The notes below the pieces were generated by a model. That model had not been told where the DNA came from. It did no database searches and saw only the letters and a program-made list of their open reading frames with translations. Made by a program: the position numbers and the translations under genes. Of a stretch of DNA of 7,996 nt, positions 1 through 7,252 are shown piece after piece (within the stretch, counting starts at the first letter, position 1; every line of letters begins with the position of its first letter). Origin of the DNA: JANNHP01 sp031404455 (GTDB lineage: Bacteria; Planctomycetota; JAJSAM01; JAJVHW01); the NCBI GenBank assembly GCA_031404455.1, contig JANNHP010000093.1, positions 1 to 7,996 of the forward strand, read 5' to 3'.

Positions 1-201
1 GACATTGGCCTTGGCCTGCAGTTCTACGTATTCGACAGCGTGGACAGGGCCGACCACCGTCCCGTTAATAACCACGTGCGAGACACGGGTTTCGCCTTCG
101 ATGCGCGCCTGCTCCGACAGTACCAATGTGCCTGGTTTGTCATCGGCGGCCAACACGTTGCCGCGCACATGACCATCGATACGCAGGCCGCCGCTGAAAG
201 G
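1..201 (-). CDS. Bactofilin family protein, partial (N-terminus missing, C-terminus runs off the window)
   Basis: Bactofilins polymerise without nucleotide into cytoskeletal filaments at the inner membrane, through a right-handed beta-helix of short repeats. The visible 67 residues contain the family's typical core: FSGGLRIDGHVRGNV, then LVLSEQARIEGE, then RVSHVVINGTVVGPVHA, then VELQAKANV. The frame is open to position 1, so the rest of the helix lies outside the window. The wording is closest, from memory, to betaproteobacterial bactofilins. The segment just before FSGGLRID, which in homologues reads roughly 'IGxGTxIEGD', is absent; the upstream frame instead passes through a palindrome (210-229) and unrelated sequence. 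Codon use differs from the neighbours (AAA, ATT, ACA and TTG appear), and GC over 1-200 is about 60% against about 73% over 301-500. The only in-frame start candidate close upstream is TTG at 315. The family call is solid; whether this is an intact gene is doubtful. Confidence 0.8.
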
Positions 202-209
202 CCGTTCGC

Positions 210-229
210 GGGCGACCCATGGGTCGCCC
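210..229. repeat. 20-bp perfect palindrome at the bactofilin junction
   Basis: GGGCGACCCATGGGTCGCCC is its own reverse complement with no mismatch. The right side continues as CTACAAGG; the left side (TTCGC) does not mirror this. From memory, palindromes of the GTAGGGGCGACCC type occur as dispersed intergenic repeats in several high-GC bacterial genomes, so this may be a REP-like element. Only one copy is present in the window, so repetitiveness cannot be shown here. Confidence 0.55.
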
Positions 230-277
230 CTACAAGGACATGTCGATCGCGTTGCCTGTCGTGCCTTGATGGCCCGT

Positions 278-297
278 GCCGGGACGACGAACCCGGC
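278..297 (-). terminator. Possible hairpin after the helicase gene
   Basis: A 6-bp all-GC stem (278-283 with 292-297) closes an 8-nt loop, beginning 14 nt past the helicase stop codon. The position suits transcription termination. No T-rich run follows on the minus strand, so it is not a canonical intrinsic terminator and could be chance in GC-rich DNA. The rest of 202-311 holds only the palindrome at 210-229 and no other gene that I can recognise. Confidence 0.25.
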
Positions 298-311
298 CGC
301 GTCCGTCTCCG

Positions 312-2660
312 TCAACGCGCCGCCGTGACCATCGGCGGCGCGAGATCGACCGGCACGCGCTCGGGCGTGGCGTCGATCGATCGGACGAGTCCGCCGAGGA
401 GATGACGCGCGACGTCCTTGCCGTACGCTCCGACGTCGCCCGCGGGACCGACGCACCCGGGGCATCCCTTCGCGCAGCGGCACGTCTCGACGATGTCGCG
501 CATCGCCCGCACGATGCTGCGAAGCGACGCGTGCACGCCCTCGGCGAGACCGACGCCGCCGGGCACGCGGTCGTACGCCACGATGCGCGGGAGTTCCGTC
601 GCCGCGGACCGCGCCTCGGCGTGGACGCGCAGGTCGCCGCGGTCGCAGCGCAGGAAGACGGGCGCCACGGCGCGGAGCAGCGCCGCAACGCCGCGGAGCG
701 CCTGCGACCGGCCGCCTTCCATGATCCGCACCTCCGAAGCGAGTCGAGGCCCGACGTCGATCCAGCACGCGCCCGTGCCCATGCGTTCCGCGGGCAGACG
801 GATCTCGCCCGCGCCCACGTTCTCGCCCGTGTAGTAGCGGATCTTCTTGAACATCGGCACCTGCGTGGTGACGACGACCGACCCGCGGAGCGCTGCGAAC
901 TCGCCGAAGTCCTCGCGCGCGTCCTCGGCGATCGTGCGCACCTCCACCTCGGCCTCCGCCTCGGTGTAGTAGTCGCAGTCGATCTTGCGGACGTAGGCGC
1001 GGCGGCCGTCCCAATCGAAACGCTCCACGTAGTACGTGTCGCCCTGGTGGCCGTAGATGGCGCCTTCGTGGACGAAGAACGGCGCCGACGCCCGGTCCAC
1101 CTCGGCGAGGACGACGCGCGCGTCCTGGTCGTAGATGGCGACGTTGTCCACGTCCACGCCGTTCAGCGACACGGAGTCGGCCGGGAAGCTCGTGTCGCAC
1201 CAGTGGTAGCGCCCGCCCGACTTGTGCAGCGGTCCGCCTGGCACCGCGAGCGATTCGAGGATCTCGCCGGTCGCCGCGGCGCCGCCGAGCGTCTCGCCCT
1301 CTTTGAACGGGAGCTCGAAGCCCGCGCAGCGGACGTGGTTCGTGAAGATGAGCTTGTTGTCGGGGTCGAGCGCCGCGCGCTCGACGCGGCCAAGGACGAG
1401 CGCCTCCGGGTGCTGGAGGAGGTACTGGTCGAACGGATCGGACCGCGCGACGAGAACCGCGGCGCCCGTGCGGCCACGGCGTCCGCTGCGTCCCGCCTGC
1501 TGGCGCGCCGAGGCGACGCGTCCGGGGTATCCGGCGAGGACGACGACGTCGAGGCCGCCGATGTCGATGCCGAGTTCGAGAGCGTTCGTGGCGACGACGC
1601 CGCGGACCGTTCCATCGCGCAGGCCGCGCTCGACGTCGCGGCGGAGGTTCGGCAGGTAGCCGCCGCGGTAGCCGCGGATGGCGTCCTCCGGAAGTCCCAT
1701 TTCGCGGGCGCCGTCCTTCAGGTACTTCGTCAGCACCTCGACGCTCGTCCGCGACCGCGCGAAGACGAGCGTCTGGAGACCGGCGCGCAGCGACTCCATC
1801 GCGATCCGCCGCGATTCGTCGAGCGCGCTCATGCGCGCGCCGGTGGCTTCGTCCACGATCGGCGGGTTGAAGAGCACGAGGTGGCGCTCCGGCGACGGCG
1901 CGCCGCAGCGGTCGACGACCTCGACGCGTTCGCCCGCACTTTCGGCGCCGACGAGTGACGCGGCGAGCTCGCCCGGATTCGCGAGCGTGGCCGAGCAGAG
2001 GAGGAACGTCGGGTCGCTGCCGTGGTGACGGCACACGCGGCGGAGTCGCCGCAGCACGTTCGCGACGTGGCTGCCGAAGACGCCCGTCAGCGTGTGCATC
2101 TCGTCGACGACCACGTACCGCAGATCGCGGAAGAGCGACGCCCAGCGCAGGTGGTGCGGGAGGATTCCCGCGTGGAGCATGTAGGGGTTGGTGAAGACGA
2201 CGTCCGCCCCGCCGCGGAGCGCTTTGCGCTGGGCGGGAGGCGTGTCGCCGTCGAAGACGCCGGACGTGAGCTTCCGCGGCAGGGAGCGGGTGAGTTCCGC
2301 GAAGCTCGCGAGCTGGTCACGCGAGAGCGCCTTCGTCGGGAAGAGATAGAGTGCCCGGCCCGCCGGCTCGCCGAGCGCCGCGGCGAGGACGGGCAGGTTG
2401 TAGCAGAGCGATTTGCCCGACGCGGTCGGGGTGACGACGGCCACGTGCCGCCGCGCGTGCGCGTGCTCGGCGGCCTCGCGCTGGTGCGACCAGAGCTTCT
2501 CGATGCCGACGCGCGCGAACGCCGCGCGGACGTCGGAAGGCGTCCAGTCCGGGAAGTCCGACGTCACCCCCTCGCGGGCGGGCTCGCGGTGCCACGCCAC
2601 CACGTTCGGCCCGAGATCGGAGGCCCTGCGCATGCGGTCGAAGAACTCGTCGAGCGGCAT
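312..2660 (-). CDS. DEAD/DEAH-box helicase of the MrfA/YprA family with C-terminal four-Cys (DUF1998/MZB) domain
   Basis: This is an ATP-dependent superfamily 2 nucleic-acid helicase of 782 residues, a usual length for MrfA/YprA. Visible motifs are Q-like WSHQ (57-60), motif I TPTASGKS (77-84), motif II DEMH (186-189), motif III SAT (223-225), motif V TNALELGID (358-366) and motif VI QQAGRSGRRG (387-396). The C-terminal part carries YDRVPGGVGLAE (about 696-707) and a cysteine cluster C727-x-C729-x3-C733-x2-C736, matching the zinc-binding MZB/DUF1998 domain. In Bacillus subtilis, MrfA acts with the nuclease MrfB in repair of mitomycin C damage; no MrfB partner is visible here. I chose ATG 2660 because the protein then begins MPLDEFFDRM. 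A TTG at 2690 in the same frame would add ten low-complexity residues. Neither start has a clear Shine-Dalgarno. The gene follows the DUF4340 gene on the same strand and may be co-transcribed. A repair role is inferred from the family. Confidence 0.93.
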   Translation of the reverse strand: MPLDEFFDRMRRASDLGPNVVAWHREPAREGVTSDFPDWTPSDVRAAFARVGIEKLWSHQREAAEHAHARRHVAVVTPTASGKSLCYNLPVLAAALGEPAGRALYLFPTKALSRDQLASFAELTRSLPRKLTSGVFDGDTPPAQRKALRGGADVVFTNPYMLHAGILPHHLRWASLFRDLRYVVVDEMHTLTGVFGSHVANVLRRLRRVCRHHGSDPTFLLCSATLANPGELAASLVGAESAGERVEVVDRCGAPSPERHLVLFNPPIVDEATGARMSALDESRRIAMESLRAGLQTLVFARSRTSVEVLTKYLKDGAREMGLPEDAIRGYRGGYLPNLRRDVERGLRDGTVRGVVATNALELGIDIGGLDVVVLAGYPGRVASARQQAGRSGRRGRTGAAVLVARSDPFDQYLLQHPEALVLGRVERAALDPDNKLIFTNHVRCAGFELPFKEGETLGGAAATGEILESLAVPGGPLHKSGGRYHWCDTSFPADSVSLNGVDVDNVAIYDQDARVVLAEVDRASAPFFVHEGAIYGHQGDTYYVERFDWDGRRAYVRKIDCDYYTEAEAEVEVRTIAEDAREDFGEFAALRGSVVVTTQVPMFKKIRYYTGENVGAGEIRLPAERMGTGACWIDVGPRLASEVRIMEGGRSQALRGVAALLRAVAPVFLRCDRGDLRVHAEARSAATELPRIVAYDRVPGGVGLAEGVHASLRSIVRAMRDIVETCRCAKGCPGCVGPAGDVGAYGKDVARHLLGGLVRSIDATPERVPVDLAPPMVTAAR

Positions 2661-2721
2661 AGGGCGGACTGTACGCCGCCCGGGGGACAACGGCCGCGGC
2701 GGCGCGACCGGGAGCCGCCCG
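2661..2721 (-). other. 61-nt gap between DUF4340 gene and helicase with two GC-rich hairpins
   Basis: Two possible stem-loops lie in this spacer. One pairs 2714-2719 with 2698-2703 (6 bp, 10-nt loop). The other pairs 2676-2681 with 2662-2667 (6 bp, GGGCGG/CCGCCC, 8-nt loop) and ends one base before the helicase ATG at 2660. There is no T-run, and no purine-rich ribosome site appears in front of the ATG. The structures could limit read-through or translation initiation, but GC-rich spacers often pair by chance. Confidence 0.3.
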
Positions 2722-4623
2722 CTACTCGCCTTCCTTCGGGGGAACCTTCTCCGGTTCCTTCGCCGGTTCCTTCGCCGGTGCCTTCTCGAGGTCCTTCTTC
2801 AGCGCATCGACGACGTCGTCGCGCAGCACGAACACCCAGTTGCCAGCCTGGTCGTGTCCGACGATGCGGGAGAAGTACCCGCCCTCGGGACGCCGCTTCC
2901 CGATGTAGATCTTCGGCTCGGGCTCGATGCCCGCCACGTTCCGGAGGTGGACGCTGATGGTCATCGTCTCGGCGAGCGGTGGCCGGAAGCCCATCGGCTG
3001 GGCGTCCTTCGAGACGTCGTAGAGGATCCACTCCGCGGCCTGCACGGAGCGCAGGACATCGAGCATGCCGTTGATCGCCTCCGCGTCGGGCGTGCCCACG
3101 TTGCCGCTCTTCCACTTCCAGTTCTTGTCGGAGCCGTCGAGGTCGCGCTGGATCTTCACACCCTGGACCTTGTCGCCCTCGGTGCCGTAGCCCGTCTCGC
3201 GCGTGATCTCGTCGATGGCGTCGAGCGGGAGTTCCGCGACCGAGCTCCGGAAGAACTGCTGCGCGCCGAGCTTGAGCTGGTCGTACGGGCCGCTCTCGAC
3301 GAGCTCGAGACCGCCGTCGTCCTTGCGCTTCGCGTAGACGGTTCCCGTCGCCGCCTTGCCCGGGGGGCCCTCGCGGCCGAAGAAGAGAACGAGCTTGCCC
3401 GGTGCGTCGCGGCCGATGGCGTTGAGCGCGATCTCGACGAAGTCCTTCTCGGTGACGTCGAAGTCCTCGGGCTTCTGCCCGTCGAGGAACTCCACCGTCT
3501 GCCACTCGCGGAGACGGTCGAGGAGCTTCCCGACCTTGTCGCCGTCGGCCGGACGGCGCTCGCCGGCGATCGCGACGTCCCACGTGTGGCCGGCCTTCTC
3601 GAGCTTGTAGTTGACGCCGGAGAGGCGGACGTCGACGGCCGTGCCGTCGTTGCCGAGGCGGGTGAAGCTCCGGTCGCGGTACGCGAGCGGATCCATCGAC
3701 ATCGCTTCGAAGAAGCGCCGCCCGACGAACGCGACGGTCTTCGTGCCCTCTTCCATCACCCAGACGCCCTTCGGGCTGTCCTTGCCGACGAGGAGCGTCT
3801 CGGGCTTCCTGCCCTCGCCCTTCGGCGTGACCCTCACCTCGTACGCGGGCGGATCGAGGCCGTACTTCACGAGGTCCGGCGCGCCGAACTCCTCCCAGCG
3901 CTCGATCTCGACGTTGACGACGCGGTTCAGCTCGGTCTCGAACTTGCCCGGGTGCGCGTATCCCTTCCAGGGCTGCTGGATCGTCCAGATCTGCGTCAGG
4001 TCGCGGACGAGCTCGACGGCCGTGACGCCGCCCTTCACGACCTCGAACTTCGCGACGTCGAAGAGCGTCGAGTCGAAGAGGCGCTTGTCCTTCATCCCGG
4101 AGGAGATCGCGGAGATGGCGAGCTCCATCGCGTCCTTCGCGACGACCCACACGTCGGTGCCCACACCCGTGTCCATGTAGACCTTGCCGCCCTCGCGCGT
4201 GAGCTTGCCGTAGCGCAGACGGATCGGCTCGCCGGGCACCGTCAGCACGACCTGCACGAGGGGATCGGTCAGTCCGTAGCCAGCGAAGTCGGCGTCGCTC
4301 GCCGTCGCGCGCTCGATCTTCACGCTGACGCTCTGTCCGGAGAGCGCGGCGAGGAGGTCGTCGATGGCGTTCGCGTCCGCGCGGACGAGTTCCGTCCCCG
4401 CGAGCACGTCCCAGCGGTCGGTCGGACCGCCGTGGCGCGAGAGCTTCAGCGTGGAGCCCTGTCCGGACAGTTCGATCGCGGAGGCGTCGTGCTTCTCGAA
4501 CTTCGGCCAGACCGCGGGCAGCGTGTCGCCCTCGCCCGGGCCGCCGCCGTCGTCGATCCAGAACCAGGCGCCCGCGCAGAGGAGCGCGATCACGAGCAGC
4601 ACGATGACGTTGCGAGGCTTCAT
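2722..4623 (-). CDS. Membrane-anchored DUF4340 protein with four internal repeats (ABC cassette partner)
   Basis: This 633-residue protein belongs to the DUF4340 group commonly encoded beside GldG-like ABC auxiliary proteins; its molecular role is unknown. An N-terminal signal anchor spans residues 6-23 (NVIVLLVIALLCAGAWFW). Cys16 is preceded by Leu-Leu, so it does not form a normal lipobox, and the body should face the periplasm. I see four related units at about 44-183, 188-321, 326-460 and 483-612. Each starts with a short beta strand, then a Trp, a helix with LLxxL or MLxxL spacing, a YGLxxP-like turn (YGLTDP 116-121, YGLDPP 254-259, degenerate DFDVTEKD 387-394, MGFRPP 544-549), and a strand ending in a Gly-Lys- or Gly-Arg-like turn. 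A Lys/Glu/Pro tail (614-633) follows, encoded partly by 12-bp repeats at 2751-2786. The ATG at 4623 has GGAGA (4634-4638) 10 nt upstream and lies 4 nt past the GldG-like stop codon, so it is likely translationally coupled. Confidence 0.88.
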   Translation of the reverse strand: MKPRNVIVLLVIALLCAGAWFWIDDGGGPGEGDTLPAVWPKFEKHDASAIELSGQGSTLKLSRHGGPTDRWDVLAGTELVRADANAIDDLLAALSGQSVSVKIERATASDADFAGYGLTDPLVQVVLTVPGEPIRLRYGKLTREGGKVYMDTGVGTDVWVVAKDAMELAISAISSGMKDKRLFDSTLFDVAKFEVVKGGVTAVELVRDLTQIWTIQQPWKGYAHPGKFETELNRVVNVEIERWEEFGAPDLVKYGLDPPAYEVRVTPKGEGRKPETLLVGKDSPKGVWVMEEGTKTVAFVGRRFFEAMSMDPLAYRDRSFTRLGNDGTAVDVRLSGVNYKLEKAGHTWDVAIAGERRPADGDKVGKLLDRLREWQTVEFLDGQKPEDFDVTEKDFVEIALNAIGRDAPGKLVLFFGREGPPGKAATGTVYAKRKDDGGLELVESGPYDQLKLGAQQFFRSSVAELPLDAIDEITRETGYGTEGDKVQGVKIQRDLDGSDKNWKWKSGNVGTPDAEAINGMLDVLRSVQAAEWILYDVSKDAQPMGFRPPLAETMTISVHLRNVAGIEPEPKIYIGKRRPEGGYFSRIVGHDQAGNWVFVLRDDVVDALKKDLEKAPAKEPAKEPEKVPPKEGE

Positions 4624-4627
4624 CGGT

Positions 4628-6469
4628 TCAGCGTCTCCGCGACCACCAGACCATGCCGCCGACGATCAGCGGGAGGAAGACGACGGCGAGCGGCCAGTAG
4701 AGCGCGAAGCGCTTCTGGTACTCGTCCGGCGTCACGTACGGGTCCTCGAGCGAACGCTCGCTGACGGCGACGAGCCCCTCGCGGCGCAGTCCCCACTGCA
4801 CGAGCCCGCGCACGAGGTCGAGGTTCGCCGGGTAGCTCCCGATCAGGCGGTCCGAGAAGACGTCGGTGTCGCCCGAGACGACGATGCGCGAGTCGCGTCC
4901 CGCCGCGTCCTTCGGCTTCCGCACGCTCGTCACGATGAGGGGGAACTTCCCGCTGACCTTGTCCCGGTCCGGCATGATCGTCGAGAAGTTCGTGCGGTCC
5001 TTCGTGTGGCGCAGCGCGACCGGGGTCGAGCCGGTGCCTTCGTGCTCGGGAGCCGAGCAGACGACCTCCGGGGTCGCGTCCGCGGGCGGCTTGTCGTCCA
5101 CCTCGAGGTACGTCGAGCGGAAGAAGTACGTCGCGAGTCCCGATCGGCTCCGCAGCGCGCGGACGGCCGGATGGTCGCCGTACGCGTCGCCGTAGACGGG
5201 GAACTGGTTGCTCATGCCGCCCACGAGTTCCAAGCCGCGCGCCATGTCGCGGCCGACCTTCGGCGCGATGACCTCGTAGTTCGTCCGCGTGCCGACGCCG
5301 TACTTCTCGAGGAGCGCCTCGAGTCCGGTCGGCGATCGGTCGTCCATCATGTCGACGGTGAAGATCAGCGTGCGGCCCTGGTCGAGCCACCGCGTGACCG
5401 CCTCGGCCTCTTCGGGCGTGAACGGCGCCGTCGGTCCGAGGATGAAGAGGAGCTCGCAGTCGTCGGGCACCTTCGGCGTCGTCGCCAAGTTGATCGGCGT
5501 GGTGACGGCGTCGATGTTCTGCCGCGTGAGCGCGTCGCGCAGGTCGCGGAAGTCGGCGGCGAACGAACGCTCGCCGTGTCCGCCGGTGGCGTAGGCCTTG
5601 TACTTCTGGAAGACGAGCTCGTAGATGCCCGTGGAGACGACGCTCTCGCCGAGCCACTTCGGCACGCCCGCGGACGACATCTTGGTGAACGCCCAGCGCT
5701 CGACCTTGATCTCCTTCTGCTTGCCCGGCGCGACCTCTTTGCCCGGCTCGGCGTACGTCAGCACGATGAGGTCGGTGTCCTCGCCGGAACTCGTCCCCTG
5801 GACGCCCTGTTCCTTCAGGATGCGCGCCGCGATGTCCGGCTGCCGAACGGCGTCGACCTCGGCGAACTTCACGTGCGGGCTCGCCGCCTCGAACACGCGG
5901 AGCTGGGCGATCGCGTCGGTGCGCAGGCCCTCGTCCTCGGTCGCGTGATGGAGGTACGTGGCGTAGACCGTGCCTTCGACCTTGTCGAGGAGCTTCATCG
6001 ACTCGTCGTCGAGGGTGAAGCGCGACGAACTCGTCAGGTCGATCTCGGGCAGCTTCCCCTTCTTCTTCAGCGTGATGTCCGCCCACCCGACGAAGAGCGC
6101 GACGAAGAGCCCGAGCCCGATCGTGGCGAGGACCATGACGAACGCGGTGCCGCGGCGGCTCGCGGCCGAGCGGAAGATGTCGGGCAGGTGCCACGCGATC
6201 GGCACGAGCATGATCACGATCGCGGCGAAGATCCACGCGGAGGTCACCCAGCCGGCCGCTTCCTCGGCCTCGACGAGACGCCAGAACACGCCCATCAGGG
6301 TGAGGAAGACTCCGATGAAGAACATGTGCCCGAGCTTCGAGGCGCGCGGGGGCGCCTGGTACGGCTGCGACGGCGCCGAAGCGGCGGGCGCCACGGCCGC
6401 AGGTTCCGGCGCGGCGGTCGCCGGCGTGGGCGCGGGCGTCTCGGAAGGGGTCATCTCGGGTTCGCTCAT
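4628..6469 (-). CDS. GldG-like ABC transporter auxiliary protein (ABC_transp_aux family)
   Basis: This 613-residue membrane protein would work with the upstream ATPase and permease, as GldG does with GldA and GldF in Bacteroidota. Residues 1-44 are a Pro/Ala-rich, presumably cytoplasmic tail. Membrane segments are likely at 47-64, 77-93 and 108-128, and a final one at 590-609 followed by Arg-Arg-Arg. The extracytoplasmic part opens with the family pattern SSSRFTLDDESMKLLDKV (147-164). It also shows a glutamine-amidotransferase-like stretch, ILGPTAPFTPEEAEAVTRWL (343-362), then GRTLIFTVDM (365-374), and the late motif VVSGDTDVFSD (530-540) followed by NLDLVRGLVQWGLR (549-562). No catalytic centre is evident; the fold is thought to bind rather than cleave. 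The ATG at 6469 overlaps the permease stop as ATGA and is preceded by GAGGAAG (6475-6481) at 5-nt spacing, which fixes this start over in-frame upstream ATGs inside the permease gene. The transported substrate is unknown. Confidence 0.9.
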   Translation of the reverse strand: MSEPEMTPSETPAPTPATAAPEPAAVAPAASAPSQPYQAPPRASKLGHMFFIGVFLTLMGVFWRLVEAEEAAGWVTSAWIFAAIVIMLVPIAWHLPDIFRSAASRRGTAFVMVLATIGLGLFVALFVGWADITLKKKGKLPEIDLTSSSRFTLDDESMKLLDKVEGTVYATYLHHATEDEGLRTDAIAQLRVFEAASPHVKFAEVDAVRQPDIAARILKEQGVQGTSSGEDTDLIVLTYAEPGKEVAPGKQKEIKVERWAFTKMSSAGVPKWLGESVVSTGIYELVFQKYKAYATGGHGERSFAADFRDLRDALTRQNIDAVTTPINLATTPKVPDDCELLFILGPTAPFTPEEAEAVTRWLDQGRTLIFTVDMMDDRSPTGLEALLEKYGVGTRTNYEVIAPKVGRDMARGLELVGGMSNQFPVYGDAYGDHPAVRALRSRSGLATYFFRSTYLEVDDKPPADATPEVVCSAPEHEGTGSTPVALRHTKDRTNFSTIMPDRDKVSGKFPLIVTSVRKPKDAAGRDSRIVVSGDTDVFSDRLIGSYPANLDLVRGLVQWGLRREGLVAVSERSLEDPYVTPDEYQKRFALYWPLAVVFLPLIVGGMVWWSRRR

Positions 6470-7212
6470 CGCCACTTCCTCGACTCGATCGCCCGGACGG
6501 AGAGGAACAGGAAGAGGGTCGTCATCATCACGAAGTAGACGAGGTCGTAGACGGCGATCTTCCCCTGGAGGAACTGCTGGAAGTGGTCGCGCTGCGAGAC
6601 GAACGAGACGAGCGTCCGCACGAGATCCGACGAGAGGTCCCTGAGGAACGGGATCGCCTCGAAGAGCATCGTGAACAGCATCATGAAGATCATGATGCAG
6701 AACGCGAGGAAGGCGGCGAGCGGGCCGTTCTCGGTGAGCGACGACGCGAACACGCCGATCGCGATGTAGAGCCCGCCGAGGAGGAGGGCGCCGACGTACG
6801 AGCCGATGACCGGCCCCGGATCGAGCGCCTGCTTGCCCTCGCCGAGTTGCAGGAACACCACCCAGTACACGAGCGTCGGCACGAGCATCACGGTGTAGAA
6901 GGCGAACGTGCCGAGCCACTTCGAGAAGATCACCTGCCAGTCGGAGACCGGCGCGGTGAGGAGCGTCTCGAGGGTGTTCTTCGACCGCTCCTCCGCCACC
7001 GTGTTCATGGTGAGCAGCGGGATCAGGAAGAGCAGCGCGAAGTCGAGCCAGGAGAAGACGTACACGTAGTCGACGCGCGCCTGGTTCCCCTGGAGCGACG
7101 GCACGACCATCGCAGCCGTGATCAGGAGGAAGAGGAACATCACGAGGTACGGGACCGGTGCGTAGAAGTACGCGAGGAGTTCGCGCTTCGTCAGAGCTGC
7201 CAGTCGGCTCAT
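6466..7212 (-). CDS. ABC-2 type permease (GldF-like), six transmembrane segments
   Basis: This 248-residue integral membrane subunit would pair with the adjacent ATPase. The hallmark ABC-2 coupling segment NTVAEERSKNTLETLLTAPV is at 70-89, just after the second membrane helix. Hydrophobic segments fall at about 19-37, 52-69, 101-122, 136-157, 163-184 and 220-238, the six-helix layout of a half-size ABC-2 permease. Its length and pattern match GldF/NosY-type proteins. I take ATG 7212 as the start because GAGGTG (7219-7224) stands 6 nt upstream. A GTG at 7221 in the same frame would be part of that ribosome site. The stop overlaps the next gene's start by ATGA, and the ATPase gene ends 40 nt upstream. 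Substrate cannot be told from sequence; related cassettes act in gliding, envelope maintenance or peptide export. Confidence 0.93.
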   Translation of the reverse strand: MSRLAALTKRELLAYFYAPVPYLVMFLFLLITAAMVVPSLQGNQARVDYVYVFSWLDFALLFLIPLLTMNTVAEERSKNTLETLLTAPVSDWQVIFSKWLGTFAFYTVMLVPTLVYWVVFLQLGEGKQALDPGPVIGSYVGALLLGGLYIAIGVFASSLTENGPLAAFLAFCIMIFMMLFTMLFEAIPFLRDLSSDLVRTLVSFVSQRDHFQQFLQGKIAVYDLVYFVMMTTLFLFLSVRAIESRKWR

Positions 7213-7218
7213 GGCCGA

Positions 7219-7224
7219 CACCTC
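7219..7224 (-). promoter_or_regulatory. Ribosome binding site deciding the permease start
   Basis: GAGGTG on the minus strand lies 6 nt before ATG 7212. It favours this start over GTG 7221, whose codon is the last three bases of the same motif. Confidence 0.65.
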
Positions 7225-7252
7225 GTCGTCATCAGGATCACAACTGTTCGAC

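Noticed and set aside
276..1958. Long plus-strand open frame opposite the helicase
   Set aside because: Its protein is Arg/Ala/Asp-rich with no motif, and it is antisense to a clear helicase; long antisense frames are expected in GC-rich genes.
2751..2786. Short tandem repeat considered as a CRISPR or regulatory array
   Set aside because: The units are 12 bp, contiguous, in frame and encode a simple Lys/Glu/Pro tail; there are no spacers.
4574..4579. Possible lipoprotein signal in the DUF4340 protein (Cys16)
   Set aside because: The residues before Cys are Leu-Leu, whereas a lipobox needs a small residue at -1; a signal anchor fits better.
2413..4764. 783-residue plus-strand open frame opposite the DUF4340 gene
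   Set aside because: Composition is typical of a reverse-complement shadow (strings of Arg, Val, Leu, Asp), with no domain, and it spans two real genes and a spacer.
4364..6538. 724-residue plus-strand open frame opposite the GldG-like gene
   Set aside because: Same low-complexity shadow composition, with no ribosome site or recognisable fold.
4628..6919. Extended 763-residue version of the GldG-like protein
   Set aside because: The first 150 residues overlap the permease gene in another frame and are Arg-rich noise; the ATGA overlap and ribosome site fix the start at 6469.
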